NCBI RefSeq assembly: GCF_963169125.1
Contig: NC_084795.1
Coordinates: 258,163,042 to 258,227,041 of the forward strand
Direction: 5' to 3'
Origin: Humulus lupulus
Taxonomy: Eukaryota; Streptophyta; Magnoliopsida; Rosales; Cannabaceae
Length of the DNA: 64,000 nucleotides
Numbering within the stretch: position 1 is the stretch's first letter; every line of letters begins with the position of its first letter. The notes under the pieces were generated by a model, which saw only the letters and a program-made list of their open reading frames with translations, made no database searches and had not been told where the DNA came from. Shown one piece after another: positions 11,086 through 22,214 of this stretch. Both the position numbers and the translations under genes were made by a program.

Positions 11086-11298
11086 AGAAGTAAAATTCAG
11101 TGAAATGTGAGTGAAACTTTATGAAGTCAGGTGGCCAGACATAAAAATAATATAATTCATCAAAAGATTCATCACAATACCAACAGAGAACATTTTCCCT
11201 CATTGATCAGTGATGATAAGTACCAAGGAGGAGCAATAGCAAAGTCGTATTTCAAATTAAAAAATAAAATCCAATGAAATTAAAGAATTAACGTACCA

Positions 11299-11555
11299 GT
11301 CTTTGCTTCTCAAGTTGGTAGGTAAGTAGCTCATTGTATTTATTAACAGTCTGCAGATAAAATTTAGCATTATAGGGGAATGAGCATATTACAAAATAAA
11401 ATCTTAACAAATGAAGCAAAGTATTTAATAATTAAAAAGAAAATAAAACTGCATTACAACTTCAACTTCACTGTTCAAAAGTGCTTCAGCAAATCTAAAA
11501 ACAACCCGTTCACAGATTTCAGTTCCCTCATTAGCATCAAGACAATGAGAATTCC
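11299..11555 (-). pseudogene. BRIZ/BRAP2-like ubiquitin ligase fragment, two exons
   Basis: Two exon pieces on the minus strand, 11555 to about 11458 (NSHCLDANEGTEICE ... AEALLNSEVEVV) and 11352-11299 (TVNKYNELLTYQLEKQRL), are separated by an intron ending CTGCAG. The C-x8-C spacing, NSxV motif and YNxLLxxQLExQR match the region just before the coiled coil of plant BRAP2-type RING/UBP zinc-finger ligases (BRIZ1/2, which act in seed germination). The RING and UBP fingers themselves are absent. Read as captured DNA since the intron is kept. Confidence 0.6.
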
Positions 11556-11784
11556 ATTCAAATTGAGCAATTACATACAAACACAAATATAAAAGAAAAA
11601 GTCAGAGAGAACAAAAACCAACAAAAACAATAAAGGATAAATTATTACCTTCCATAGCCAAAAAAGCCACAAATAATATGCATAACAACAGACACTCAAA
11701 ATCTTATTAAAATAATATCTCTAAAACAAATGAGTCACCGACAACAAAAATCCAAAGTTTAAAGCAGAAATAAGATGTTGACAT

Positions 11785-12150
11785 CAAGTAACCCGATTTA
11801 ACATCTCTGAAGTCCTCATCAACTTCTAGGCAAGTAAGATGTTTGAAAATCTGGGGAAAAAATGACAAGCACAAATATTCTTTAGTGTGTAAGGTCATTT
11901 TTTGTATGTAAAAAATAAATAAACAAGAGAAAATGAAATCCCTTGAAATTCTAGTTTTTTTTTTCTTTCCCCTTCTTAAAATACAATTTCCAAACATAAA
12001 TGTAAATAAAATTATTCAGATGTTAGTAAAACCATATCAAATCGACTGAACATCGGTAATAATAGATTTGTAGAGTCCACAAGGAAATAAAAGCCCAACC
12101 TTTCGATCTTTATCACTTAAAAGACCATCAAGAGAAGGGTGATTAAGAAA
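11785..12150 (-). pseudogene. NRP/SET-type histone chaperone fragment, two exons
   Basis: Exon 12150-12100 encodes FLNHPSLDGLLSDKDRK between a TGTACAG acceptor and a GT donor. Exon 11850 to about 11785 encodes IFKHLTCLEVDEDFRDVKSGY after a CCCCAG acceptor. Spliced, they match in order the NAP-domain segment of plant NAP1-related proteins (NRP1/2, human SET), which bind H2A-H2B and assist nucleosome assembly. The flanking dimerisation helix and acidic tail are missing, so only about 40 residues are present. Confidence 0.65.
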
Positions 12151-12329
12151 CTGTACAGAAGAAGAAGAAGAAGAAAAATTATTATTTTTAAACAATTCAT
12201 TAACCAGAAAACAAAAGGCCATAATCTCTTTACAGAAGTTAAAAGGAAAGGAAAACACAGATCACTTATAGCAGTTGACTAAAAGGAAGGAATAGACTTT
12301 GCTATATCATTTCAAGAGATTCATAAAAT

Positions 12330-12475
12330 ATGGAAACCAACCTCAAGGAACAGTGCACCTAATTGGTAACGTGACACAAATTGCAAATGGAAAGATGTGG
12401 ACAAAAACTTGCCAATTACAGTATATATCATGAAAATTGTACACTTGACCCAGTGGACACCAGGCTGAAATAACC
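12330..12475 (-). other. Exon-like stretch, unidentified
   Basis: A minus-strand frame reads PGVHWVKCTIF, then GKFLSTSFHLQFVSRYQLGALFLE before a GT. It sits between two identified captured fragments on the same strand and may be another one. No family was recognised. Confidence 0.25.
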
Positions 12476-13209
12476 AAATTCAGTAAGCAAATGATAAATC
12501 AACAAATACTTTAGTCCCTCTGATCGATTTGTAACAGGAATAGTCCATGCATTATAGACTAATTGTTCCCTTTTTAAAAGTTTACCGAATTGGACTAATA
12601 TGCATTTTTTGTAATAAAACAGATGGAAAACTAATTGTACAACTTTCAAAATTCTGGTACGTATAAAGCAACTTAAGAAACACAAAAGTAGAATTTGGAA
12701 CATATTATTAATAACTAGATTCTGACATGAGATTAATCATCAGAGCAGAAGAGTAAACAGGAACTAAGTCTCTATGATCAAGAAAGGACTCAAGTAAGAA
12801 AAATCACTATCAATAAGGGCCTACACTTGGCAGCACCCTCCCCACAAAATGTTGAAACCTACTTTATAATAAAAAGAGTAGTAGATCAGTGATGGCTTTC
12901 TTTAAAATGTGAGAGCAGAAGTGAATACCCATGCTCCAGTTCTTAATTTCTCAAGAGCTTACAAAACCTCTTCCCTTCAGAAAAATAAATAATCACAACA
13001 ACAACAATGCAACAATGATTTATTTTACAGAATTTTGGACTTATAAATCAGAATTACAAACTTATGATTACCCTATTCTCCCCACCATGAACAAGCAGAT
13101 GCCACAATAACAAGAAGCATCTCAGAACTAAAAATAAAATTAAAAATCTGAAGTATTTAGGACACATCTCTTGCAAAGTACTGATTTAAAGAAAGGAGAA
13201 CCAACCAAC

Positions 13210-13265
13210 CTGTAGAGTTGATTCAAGATAAGAGGCCCCACAAATTGAAAAAGATCATTGCCAAT
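13210..13265 (-). pseudogene. ABCC (MRP1/2-like) transporter exon fragment
   Basis: A 56-bp minus-strand exon, flanked by an AG acceptor at 13266 and GTTGGT donor at 13209, encodes IGNDLFQFVGPLILNQL. This closely resembles the first transmembrane domain segment of plant vacuolar ABCC1/ABCC2 transporters. It is only 19 codons, so the call depends on that one motif. Other ABC-C members are possible. Confidence 0.5.
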
Positions 13266-13470
13266 CTACAAGTTATAAAGTGAAAAAAAAAATAAAATAT
13301 TAGAAAACATATTTGGCCTGATATAAAATTTACACTTAAAATAACATATTTGGAAAATCAACGGTCTGATGTTGTTTGGTGAAAAATTAGAACACTGCTG
13401 TACTTTTTCCATATAAAAGTGCAAAAAAAAAAAATTGCTTTGTGCTATGATGTTCCAAAGCTATAATTAA

Positions 13471-13495
13471 GAGAGAGAGAGAGAGAGAGAGAGAG
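13471..13495. repeat. (GA)n microsatellite
   Basis: About twelve uninterrupted GA units. Confidence 0.9.
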
Positions 13496-14086
13496 TAGTT
13501 GAGTACTAAAACATTATGACTAGGAAACTTTTGGTCATATGAAAAAAAGATCTAGTCTTGGATACTTGCCTAAAATATGCCAAAAGGTACCTAACATAGT
13601 GACATGGTGTGCTCAAAATATAATGATATATTATTATGGCCAATTTACCGTTAAGGAAGTATATCATTTGATAAAACACTAAAGATTAAAATAAAAAACA
13701 CATAATCCATTTCTTCTGAACACCTTAAGCAAGATTGGCATGTATCAATAGGGCTAAAACTAGTTCGTTTCAAAAGAATGTAAAAAACGTTTGTCATAAG
13801 AGACACATAAATAAGGTTTATACTTTAATTACTACATCATATAAGGTACCTTGAAACATCAAATGGGATAGACCACTTCAATATTGACCATTCTATATGT
13901 CATGAAAGTAAAGTTGATATCTGAGGGATTCGACCACCCATGTATATGGCAACCATCATCCATCACAACCATTGCCCATATACACTATGTTCCTCAATTC
14001 CATTTTCTTGCTATGTATATATATAATGAGTTTAAAAATGAAAAATAATTAGAGAGATCTGTAAATGTAATTATAATTAATTTGGC

Positions 14087-14555
14087 AGAAAATTGATTGG
14101 CCATGACCGGAGAATCTTCACACAAACCAGGAACAATTTGAAATTGCCTAAATTCACCTCCAAAACCTCTAGATATGCTGCCACTTCTGTATGAGACATA
14201 AACAAACAAGCACATCAGTTTGATCAAATAAAAAAGAACAAAGTTGAAAAATTTGTAGCAACAAGCTTGTACACCACAAACCCCATGCCACCAAGTGGAA
14301 CACCTTGAGATGCAGATGGCTTGCAACTTTCACGATTGAAAGGATCAATTGGAGCTTTCTAAAAAGATATACAATTAAGCAATTAAATTTCAAACTCCTA
14401 TGCATAAAGATTATTTCATCCAAGTGTTAATAGTCACAACACCATACGAAAAATCATTACTAAGGTAAAATAAAATAAATGAAATAATGAAAATGTACCC
14501 TTCCATGAGAGGCTTCTTCTCTAACATATGACCATAGCCGTATACTTAGTCGAAC
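14087..14555 (-). pseudogene. GBA2-type non-lysosomal glucosylceramidase fragment, three exons
   Basis: Three consecutive minus-strand exons keep their introns. 14555-14499 encodes VRLSIRLWSYVREEASHGR. 14358-14282 encodes KAPIDPFNRESCKPSASQGV and PLGGMG. 14186 to about 14087 encodes SGSISRGFGGEFRQFQIVPG and CEDSPVMANQFS. Acceptors (TTTTTAG, TTTTTAG, CAG) and donors (GTAC, GTTTG) are in register, and the junctions reproduce the N-terminal glycosyl-hydrolase 116 region of plant GBA2-like glucosylceramidases. The catalytic C-terminal domain is missing. Three exons with introns in order show DNA-level capture and make this the firmest of the captured fragments. Confidence 0.8.
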
Positions 14556-14819
14556 CTAAAAATCAACGTCCATACACAAGACTGAAGTTGAGCAAGACAA
14601 AAATCAACAAGCGAGCAGGAAAACTAAGAGAAGAAACCCACTCTTATATTTGATTACGCATATTCTTCTCTCCACAGCCCACCCCACACTCTATGCCCAA
14701 AATAATTAAGCTCGTACACAGGTTGCCCTTCTTCTCCACAATACCCAAAACATAACACAGAAAAATACCCAAAATTTGCCCACGACAAAGAGGGTGACAC
14801 GAAAAGATTGGAGAGACTT

Positions 14820-15248
14820 GGCTATCGGGTTTCACCCCAAACTCATCCTCCATGAGTGAGACAAGAGCCAAAATTTCATCATAAACTCGAACTGGGCATA
14901 GCTCTAGATGAAAATCAAGAACGTACCTTTATCGACGGGGCAAGCGGAGCGCTTCATATCGAGAATGAGATTGGTCATTGAGTCAAAAGACCCAACCTTG
15001 GTGAGTTTGCGAAGAATCTCCTGGTAGATGGAGGTAGTGGCTGAGAAATTAGGCTATTTCGAGGCCCAGTCGAAGATGTGAAGCGCGGAGGATTCATCAT
15101 TCTGGTGACAAAGGATGTCGAGAAGCTGCTTGGAGGTGAAGTCGGGAGGGAGGGGTCGATGTTGAGACTGAGAAGAAGAGAGTGAATTGGGATTGAAGTT
15201 GAAGGAGCGGTGGCTGAGAGAGTGAGGAAGAGACCAAGGACAACACAT
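14820..15248 (-). pseudogene. MEE40-like pentatricopeptide repeat protein, N-terminal fragment
   Basis: From an ATG at 15248 the minus strand encodes a Ser/Pro-rich leader, then RPLPPDFTSKQLLDILCHQN, DESSALHIFDWASK, an in-frame stop, then PNFSATTSIYQEILRKLTKV and VDKGTFLIFI, a second stop, and after a frame change VYDEILALVSLMEDEFGVKP. This order matches the N-terminus of the plastid PPR protein family of Arabidopsis At3g53700 (MEE40). Homology stops near 14822, so most PPR repeats are absent. It lies only about 40-585 bp from the CACTA terminus. Confidence 0.7.
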
Positions 15249-15289
15249 GAGAGAGAGGCCAAAAAAAATATAACTTTTACAAGTTATAG

Positions 15290-15405
15290 GCGGTCTCCCA
15301 AAATATATTACCGCCATTTTTTTCCATTTACCACATATACATATCATAATACTTTTTCAGTAGAATTATATTATTATGTTATGAAAACAGGTATTTGGTG
15401 TAGTG
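15290..15405. repeat. CACTA right terminal region
   Basis: Matches 42813-42924 along its length, including GGCGG-CTCCCAAAA and the final GGTATTTGGTGTAGTG. It marks two members of one CACTA family. The 3 bases after it are AAG. Confidence 0.75.
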
Positions 15406-15760
15406 AAGTAGTCTTTCAGAGTAGAACTAAATCAGAGAACATAGCCTTGGCCAATGCTACAACAGAGCTTACTTGCTCCAACACTTATTCTCTGAACTTC
15501 AGCTTCAAGTGACTTCAACTCCAATATTGGGGTATGACAACATTTCATCTATTCATCTTGCAATCAATCAAATCTTTCATGGAAGGAAAAAATACATTGA
15601 AATCGACTTTCATTTCATACATGACATGGTCCTCACAAGCAACTCCATATAAGATACATACCTTCGGATGGATAAGTAGCTAAAATTCTTACCAAGCACC
15701 TTCTCATCACTCGTTTCTCTGCTATATGTCGCAAGTTAATAGTTCTTCCCATGCCACTTA
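15406..15760 (+). pseudogene. Ty1/copia RNase H C-terminal remnant
   Basis: Immediately after the CACTA end the plus strand encodes, with stops and frame changes, VVFQSRTKSENIALANATTE and then DNISSIHLAINQIFHGRKKY and IEIDFHFIHDMVL. These match the end of copia RNase H (usual SRSSTEAEYRALA, DNxSAxxLAxNPVFHxRTKH, HFIRDMV). The CACTA element therefore inserted into a copia element whose upstream part should lie beyond the other CACTA end. Confidence 0.8.
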
Positions 15761-15776
15761 ACATTAGGGGGTTGTT

Positions 15777-15980
15777 AGAGAATCCACTTATCTAGGCTAT
15801 TGTGCTAGTTAAGTTTGTTTAGTTTGTTGTAATCTTGAATTAGTTACTTGAGGGTGTACTTCTAATTCTTCTTTCACCTTTCTTGTAACTCGTTCTATAT
15901 AAACGAGAAGGTCCTAAGCTCAGTTGTGTATTCATTCACTCTGAGATTTTCAGCATCTACTTTGTACATTTTACACTAAC
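15777..15980 (+). mobile_element. Copia 3' LTR (start) following the RNase H remnant
   Basis: After the purine tract ATTAGGGGG the sequence begins TGTTAGAGAATCC and contains a TATA box (TCTATATAAACGAG about 15893). The composition is that of a short copia LTR. The 3' boundary is uncertain and is set near 15980. Confidence 0.55.
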
Positions 15981-16025
15981 CACATATGACTGAAACTGAA
16001 ACTAATTAATTAGTTAATTAATAAG

Positions 16026-18293
16026 AATTGTTAAAGAGCACTAGTGGTGCCCAACACCACATGATTGTTTTTGGGGTTTTATGCCCTAACTAAAACACAA
16101 TTTCTTTGTAATCTCATTTTATTATCAATAAAAGAATAGAAATCATTTTTTGACTTGGTCAATCACTTTGCTCACATGTTTTATTTTCACGATTATTTGT
16201 TTAATATAAACTTCTATTAAATCCCGAGCGTATAGCTAACATATTTATAGTGACGTAATCACAGTGGAATATAAATATGATTATATGTTCAAAATAAGTT
16301 GGTCCTAAGATTAGTCATTGCACATGATTTACACTGACCATGACTTGCCAATCTACAATATGATCTACTTACACATCGCAGTGTTATGTTCTTTCTAGAA
16401 CATTAGCAAAGTAGATAAGATTAGATGTATTTGTTACATCGGACTGGACCGATATTGACAGTAGATAGGATAAGTAAACATATCGTTATTATCTATTCTA
16501 GTCATATCATATAGTTGACCATAGGTCAATTTAATCTCAATTCTAAGTGGTTAGTATTCTAACTGATTGTATTATTTGAGTTCTTTGACTTGTTCGTTAC
16601 CAGCTTACCCTGCAGACTAGCTCATACTTACATCTTGGGAACTCAGTAGTATAATTGAGTGGGAGTGTTAATCATAGATATGACCATCTATAGCTTCTAA
16701 TGAAGAAGTAAAATGATGGTTTCCTTTTATTTTTGTTCAAGGTGCTAAATGATAGAGATCTCATTTCAGCAATTAATATTAGTTTACTGAAACATCATTT
16801 ACAAAGAACTAAGTGTTTTAAGGATAAAATACAATGAGGGGTAAAATGATATATTTAGTCCCATCTCATTGTAGACTGTCTATAGAGGATTGAGTGACAA
16901 TTATGATTGTAACAATGGATCATTAATAACATATCTATATTGGTTATTGAGCGTTCTAGGAATTTAAGAGTGCAGCTCCAAGTCTTTAGTGGAGTCACGA
17001 GGAATTAATACGTTAGTAAATTTATTTGTTAAATTTATGATAACTTATTGGAGCTTGATTTCATAGGCCCGTGGTCCCGTACCTTGGATAAATAATTTAT
17101 ATAGTCTCAATTAATTGATTTAATTATCAATTAGAATTATCAAAGTTGACAAGATTAATTTTGGATAGTTTCACAGAGTTATGAAATTTAGAGAAGAAAA
17201 GAGAAACTGTGGCAAATTTATTAATTAAGATAAATTGGTATCTAAATTAATAAATAAGTTTAAATCAAGGTTCAAATTATAAATAATTAATTTGATAAAG
17301 GATTTAAATAACTATTTAATTAATTAATCAATAGAAAATAATACAGGCCTTGATTTTAAGTCCAATGGACTTATAATTAAATGGAAAATTTCACAAGCCT
17401 AAAGCCCATGATAATTTCGACCATTAGGCTGGTATTATCTATTATTTTATTGATTTTTTAATTAAAATAAATGACCTAAATGAGACTATAAAAGGATTGA
17501 TGAGTGAGAGTTGAAAACAAAAGTTTGAGATTACAAAAAGACTATGTGACAGAAAATGAGAAGATCTATTCTTGTATGCGCTCTAGGTTTTAGATTCTTT
17601 CTATAGCATAAGTCTGTTTCTAAGCCTCAATATTCTCTTCTAATCTTCTTCTTATTGTATCTATCTCATGTGTTGAGAATTGTCCACTCTAGTCTAGGTG
17701 ATTCTAAGGATATTTTGGAAGGTTGTGAATAAAATTGAAGAATAGTTCAGTTTTTTGGTGATATCTTACGACGGAAATGATACAAGGGTTAGAGAAACTG
17801 AAGGAATGACTCAATCATTCCGCTGCAAAATATTGTAAGTATTCTTATCATTATTTCTGTATGAATTCAATTTTAGAAATATGTTCTAGGTTTTCTTATA
17901 TTAATATGTTTAATATACGATTTACATGAAAATAAACAAGATCTTATATAATTTTTCCCTACAATTGTATCATATTGCTATTGGTGCAATTCATTATGAG
18001 GTCCTACATATTTTGATTTAATAAGTAATATGAGAAATTGTTAAACTTATAAAATATCACCTCATGTGGTGTTAGACACCTTATGGTGCCTAATAGCAAT
18101 ACTCTTAATTAATAGTATTGCTATTTGACACCTTAAAGTGTCCAACATCACATAAGGTGATACCCTATGATTGGTTAGCGATATCTCATAATGTTTATTA
18201 AATTCAAATGTGTGGGATCCGATATTAGATTGCACCAATAGTGATACACTATCTACTTCATGTGTTGTACACTAGTGGTGCCCTTTAACAATT
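16026..18293. mobile_element. Long-hairpin foldback MITE, split by a solo LTR
   Basis: With the LTR at 16069-17963 removed, about 370 bp remain that fold back along their length. AATTGTTAAAGAGCAC at the left pairs with the right end CCCTTTAACAATT. ATTGCTATTGGTGCAA (about 17975) pairs with TTGCACCAATAGTG (about 18230). The centre about 18110 (AGCAATACTCTTAATTAATA) is the turning point. No coding frame exists. A target duplication is not clear. The structure is that of a MITE, which transcribed would give a near-perfect hairpin RNA. Confidence 0.6.
16069..17963 (+). mobile_element. Copia-family solo LTR with ATTGT duplication
   Basis: The 1895 bp match, on the opposite strand, the LTRs at 51323-53169 and 59854-61712 (TTGGGGTTTTATGCCCTAA near the start; CATGAAAATAAACAAGATC near the end). 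The 5-bp duplication ATTGT is perfect at 16064-16068 and 17964-17968, which fixes the borders. The first bases are then TTTT where the family has TGTT, so the terminal TG has mutated to TT. No internal domain is present: the element has been reduced to one LTR by recombination. Confidence 0.88.
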
Positions 18294-18904
18294 ATCTAAT
18301 TACTATCATAATAAAAAAGAAGATAGCCTATTGGGATTAGGATGGTAGCCCTTGACTTAAACGTTAACAAGTCGTGACGTGATATAGCCTATAAGTGTGA
18401 ATAATTTAGGATGAAATATAAATAAATATATGTAAGATAAGTTAAGATCATGCATGCAGTAGTGGGTAAGTAATATAGATCAAAACATTTGAATGTTCTC
18501 AAAAAATTCTATACCTGGAATCCAAAGCCATATTATGCATGTTTAGCTTTCTTTATAATAGGAATGGCATCGGATATGAATGTCAAAATTAAATAAAATG
18601 GTGCCCTTTTCTCGAAATTTAGACTGATTAAGATATTACTAGGCTAAGTTTTGGGTTCAGCGATAGACAACAGTGATTTTATAATTCTTATATCATTTAT
18701 TGCTAGGATAATAACTTATATATAAGCTCATACATGTCGGGCTTGGCCGTTGCATTCTTAGGGAAAAAATTATTCATATATATATATATATAAAAATTCT
18801 TGCTTGCTACCCATATATATATATACTAGGTAGAAGCAATATGCACGTTTGCTTAATTTTAAAGTTGTAAATATGCTTATTCAAATATGTATTTATTTTT
18901 ATTA
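18294..18904. other. AT-rich stretch, nothing recognised
   Basis: About 610 bp with no convincing frame and a short (TA)n run near 18776-18792. It appears to be older flanking DNA between the MITE and the CACTA end. Confidence 0.5.
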
Positions 18905-19200
18905 CACTATACCAAAAATTGTAATTAATGACATTTCATTAGTGACATTTTTCAAAACTGTCACTTTAGTAAGAATAAATGACATTTCAATTAGTGGCGT
19001 TTTAAAAAAAAATCTCACTATGTATATGTTTTAGTGGCATTTGATCAAAAAGGTTACTAATTTGTGAATATATAGTTTTAGTAGCATTCAAAAAATGTCA
19101 CTAGAATATGTTAAGAGTTGCATTGTAAAAATGTCACAAAATATTAGATTTAGTGACATTTCAAAAGTGTTACTAGTGAAATGTTTTAGTGCTATTTTTA
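18905..19200. repeat. CACTA-1 left terminus and subterminal repeats
   Basis: At least eight copies of GTGACATTT or its variants (ATGACATTTC, GTCACTAG, GTTACTAG) lie within 300 bp of CACTATACC. Such subterminal motifs bind the TNPA/TNP1 protein in En/Spm-type elements. Confidence 0.65.
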
Positions 19201-19423
19201 ATTTGTTAATTTTTTTATTTTACAAATTTAGATTAAGAGTTTAAATGCAATTTATTCTTTTAGGCCTAACTAATTTCATAAATGAAAAATAACCAAATAA
19301 ATATTAACACATGATTATAATAATTTTTTTTGAATACATACAATTGAACCCCAAAAAAAATATTAAGACAAATAAAATTAAGCAATTGATGCAAAATACG
19401 AATAAGAAAGAAAATTATAATCC

Positions 19424-22214
19424 CTAAGTTTCTTCATCCGTCTCATTTGTATCGAAAGACACTGGTATATCAATGATTGTGTCTTGCATATCTTCCATAA
19501 CCAAACTACTCTCTCCATCCCCAACATCAATAGTTGCGCTACATACCTCAGTTTGCAAATAAGACTTCACATTCTCATGGTGTGATTGCACACTCATATA
19601 AATAATAAACTCTAGAATTGATTTTTAAAGAAGCATGCCATCCATTATGTTTGAGGTCTTCCACATACATTACCTGTTTCGCTTGAGAAGCTAGTATAAA
19701 TGGCTCATCTTCATGCATCTTTGAAAAGTTGACTCTTGTGCAATCCTTATCTTTTTTAATGTCACTTCTTGAAATCCAATCACACTTAAATAACATAATA
19801 GATTTTAAGAAGGATAATCTAGTTCTATAATATCAATTAATATTCCATAAAATGTAACCTCTTCGAAAATTGGATTTGGATCCCTACTACTTGTGAAATT
19901 TTGAGTCTTAGCAATCATAATAACACCACTATTTTGTGTTCTTAACTTCTTTTCAATTTCTTTTGTGTGAAACCTAAAACCGTTTATTAGATATTTTTTA
20001 AATCGAAGGAAAACATTGTTTGGTCCTTTTGCCAAACAACGTAAGTCTTCAGAAACTCGATTGTCCCCATTATCATATAATTCTTCTACTTGATTTGACA
20101 AAAAGTAATAACTACACTCAACATGTGCGTGACTCATTAAGTTAATGAAAATTGTATAAATGAAAAAATATTACCTTTTAAGAAAACCATGAAGGAAATG
20201 AATTGCTATAAATTCGATCCACAGTCATTGCTGGTTGACGAGAGTTTTGTTGTGCAATGATATTACGATGTTCCCTAAAAAATGAATTAGCATTAGTCAT
20301 AATTATATGATGTTTCAGGTTTTTTTATTATTAGAAATATAATAGATAACACTTACTCAATAAATGAGTCTACGATATTGCAATTAAATAACACATATCG
20401 ATGAGCCTTAACATTAGTATCCTCATCTAAAGTCTTAGTATAGATTTTTCCCAAATGTCGACCTGTCGTTTGGAAAAATGGCAATGTTTCTCCATTTGGT
20501 TCCACATTAATGCAATTTCTAGGCTTGTGATTAAATTTTGTATCCACACCTTCCATGTATCTTGAGCAAAACGTCAAGCATTCATCAGCTAAATATCCTT
20601 CACCAATACAACCTTCTGGTTTGCTTTTGTTTCGAACGTATGACTTCAACTTAGATAAGCACCTATAATTATTCATAAAAACATTAGAAGAAAAATTGAA
20701 ACTTGTTACAATTAAATTAAATAAAATCAATTAAGATTTTTCCTTTCAATAGGGTACACGCAACGATAAACTAATGGTCCAACAATTCATGCCTCATATG
20801 GTAAGTGTATCACCAAATGAACCATTATATCAAAAAATGTCAGGGGAAAGAATTTTTCAAGAATACAAAGAATGATTGGTATTTTTTGTTCAAATTCCAT
20901 AAAATCTTGTGGTTGAGCAACTTTTGAATACATCATGCGAAAATAGTTGCTTAAAGTAGTTAGATGTAGACAAACATGCACACTTAATATTCCCCTCAAT
21001 GTTAGTGGTAGTAATTTAGTCATAATGATATGAAAATCGTGACTTTTGAGCCCATAAAATTTTCTTTTGCCTACATCAACACATCTAAAAATGTTGGCAG
21101 CATATCCATCTAGAACCTTAATTGTCCTTAGAAATCGACAGAAGATCATTTTTTCTTTTTTGCTTAATGTAAAACATGCAAGTGGAATGACAGTTTTCTT
21201 AGACTCGCTCTCTTTTGGATGAAGTTCAGATCTAATACCCATATACTTAAAATCAAGACGCGCATTCATATTGTCTTTATTTTTTTGTATCTAAACGCAA
21301 TAATGTCCCAATCAAACTTTCACATACATTCTTTTCGATATGCATCACATCAAGATTGTGTTGCAATAAACTATCCTTCCAATATGGCAATTCAAAAAAT
21401 ATACTCCTTTTCTTCCAACTGTATGGCAATCCAGGGTTAACAACTGTCTTCCCAAATTTAATTTGGTAGCCTACTAATGTATCCAATATCATAGAACCAC
21501 TTAATGGTGTTGGAGCCATTCTTTTCTCTTTGGTGCCATCAAAAGACTTTTCATCATTTCTAAATGGGTGGTTGTTTTCTAACCAGCGTCGATGACCCAT
21601 GTAACAATGCTTTTTGCTATACTTCAACCACAAAGAACATGTATCTTGATGAAAAGATGGGCATGCATATTTTCCATTCGTGCTCCATCCTGATAAGTTT
21701 GCATATGCTGGATAGTCACTGATAGTCTATAATAGTGATGCACACATATTAAAGATTTTTTTGGTAGAAGCATCAAAAGTTTCAAATCCAACTTCCCATA
21801 ACTCCTTTAACTCTTCAATTAATGGCTTTCGATATACATCAATATTATTTTCAAGTGCGTCTGGACCAGGTATGAGCAAAGACATAATGAAATTAGGTTG
21901 TTTCATACACATCCATGGAGGAAGATTATATGGTATCAAAATAAATGGCCATGTACTATGGCTTACCCTTAATGTCTTGAAAGGATTCATTCGATCAGAA
22001 GCTAGGCCAAGTCTAACATTTCGAGGATCTGCAGCAAAATCCTTATGGTTATGATCAAAAGTCATCCATGTTAGAGAATCACTTGGGTGTCTCATACAAC
22101 CATCATATGTACGATCTTGTTTATGATGCCAAGTCATAACATTAGATATTTTTGATGACATAAATAATCTTTGTAACCTTGGTATCAATGGAAAGTGGCG
22201 CAAGACTTTAGCTT
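19424..22214 (-). pseudogene. CACTA TNP2 transposase, middle and C-terminal part
   Basis: Read on the minus strand. It opens with KVLRHFPLIPRLQRLFMSSK, then MTWHHKQ, the Transposase_21 core (WMTFDHNHKDFAADPRNVRL, GLASDRMNPF, LIPGPDALENNIDVYRKPLI). Next are FRNDEKSFDGTKEKRMAP, LDVMHIEKNVCESLIGTLL, a DUF4218 region (CFTLSKKEKMIFCRFLRTIK through MVHLVIHLPYEA) and, after introns, a DUF4216 region (VLFKCDWISRSDIKKDKD, FILASQAKQVMYVEDL). The stop is at 19424-19426 after an acidic tail. Stops and frame changes (for example about 21727, 21277, 20790 and 19800) make it a pseudogene. It catalyses cut-and-paste excision in intact elements. Right neighbour is the gypsy LTR at 22215. Confidence 0.88.

Larger units (their letters stand above)
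8660..15405. mobile_element. CACTA element with multiple captured host-gene fragments (right part)
   Basis: The right terminus GGTATTTGGTGTAGTG (15390-15405) is the inverse of a CACTACACCAAATACC inverted repeat. The last 115 bp match the right end of the complete CACTA at 31686-42924, so the terminus is well supported. The left terminus is not in this stretch: it may be left of the gypsy cluster, outside the window, or lost. The interior holds no transposase; it holds exon-sized pieces of at least seven different host genes, one on the plus strand and six on the minus strand, with splice sites still visible. AAG follows at 15406-15408 as the expected 3-bp target copy, but the partner cannot be checked. 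Confidence 0.65.

Noticed and set aside
11707..11997. Minus-strand 96-codon frame as a complete small protein
   Set aside because: Only residues matching the NRP exon (IFKHLTCLEV to VKSGY) are convincing and an intron acceptor lies just before them; the rest is intron read-through.
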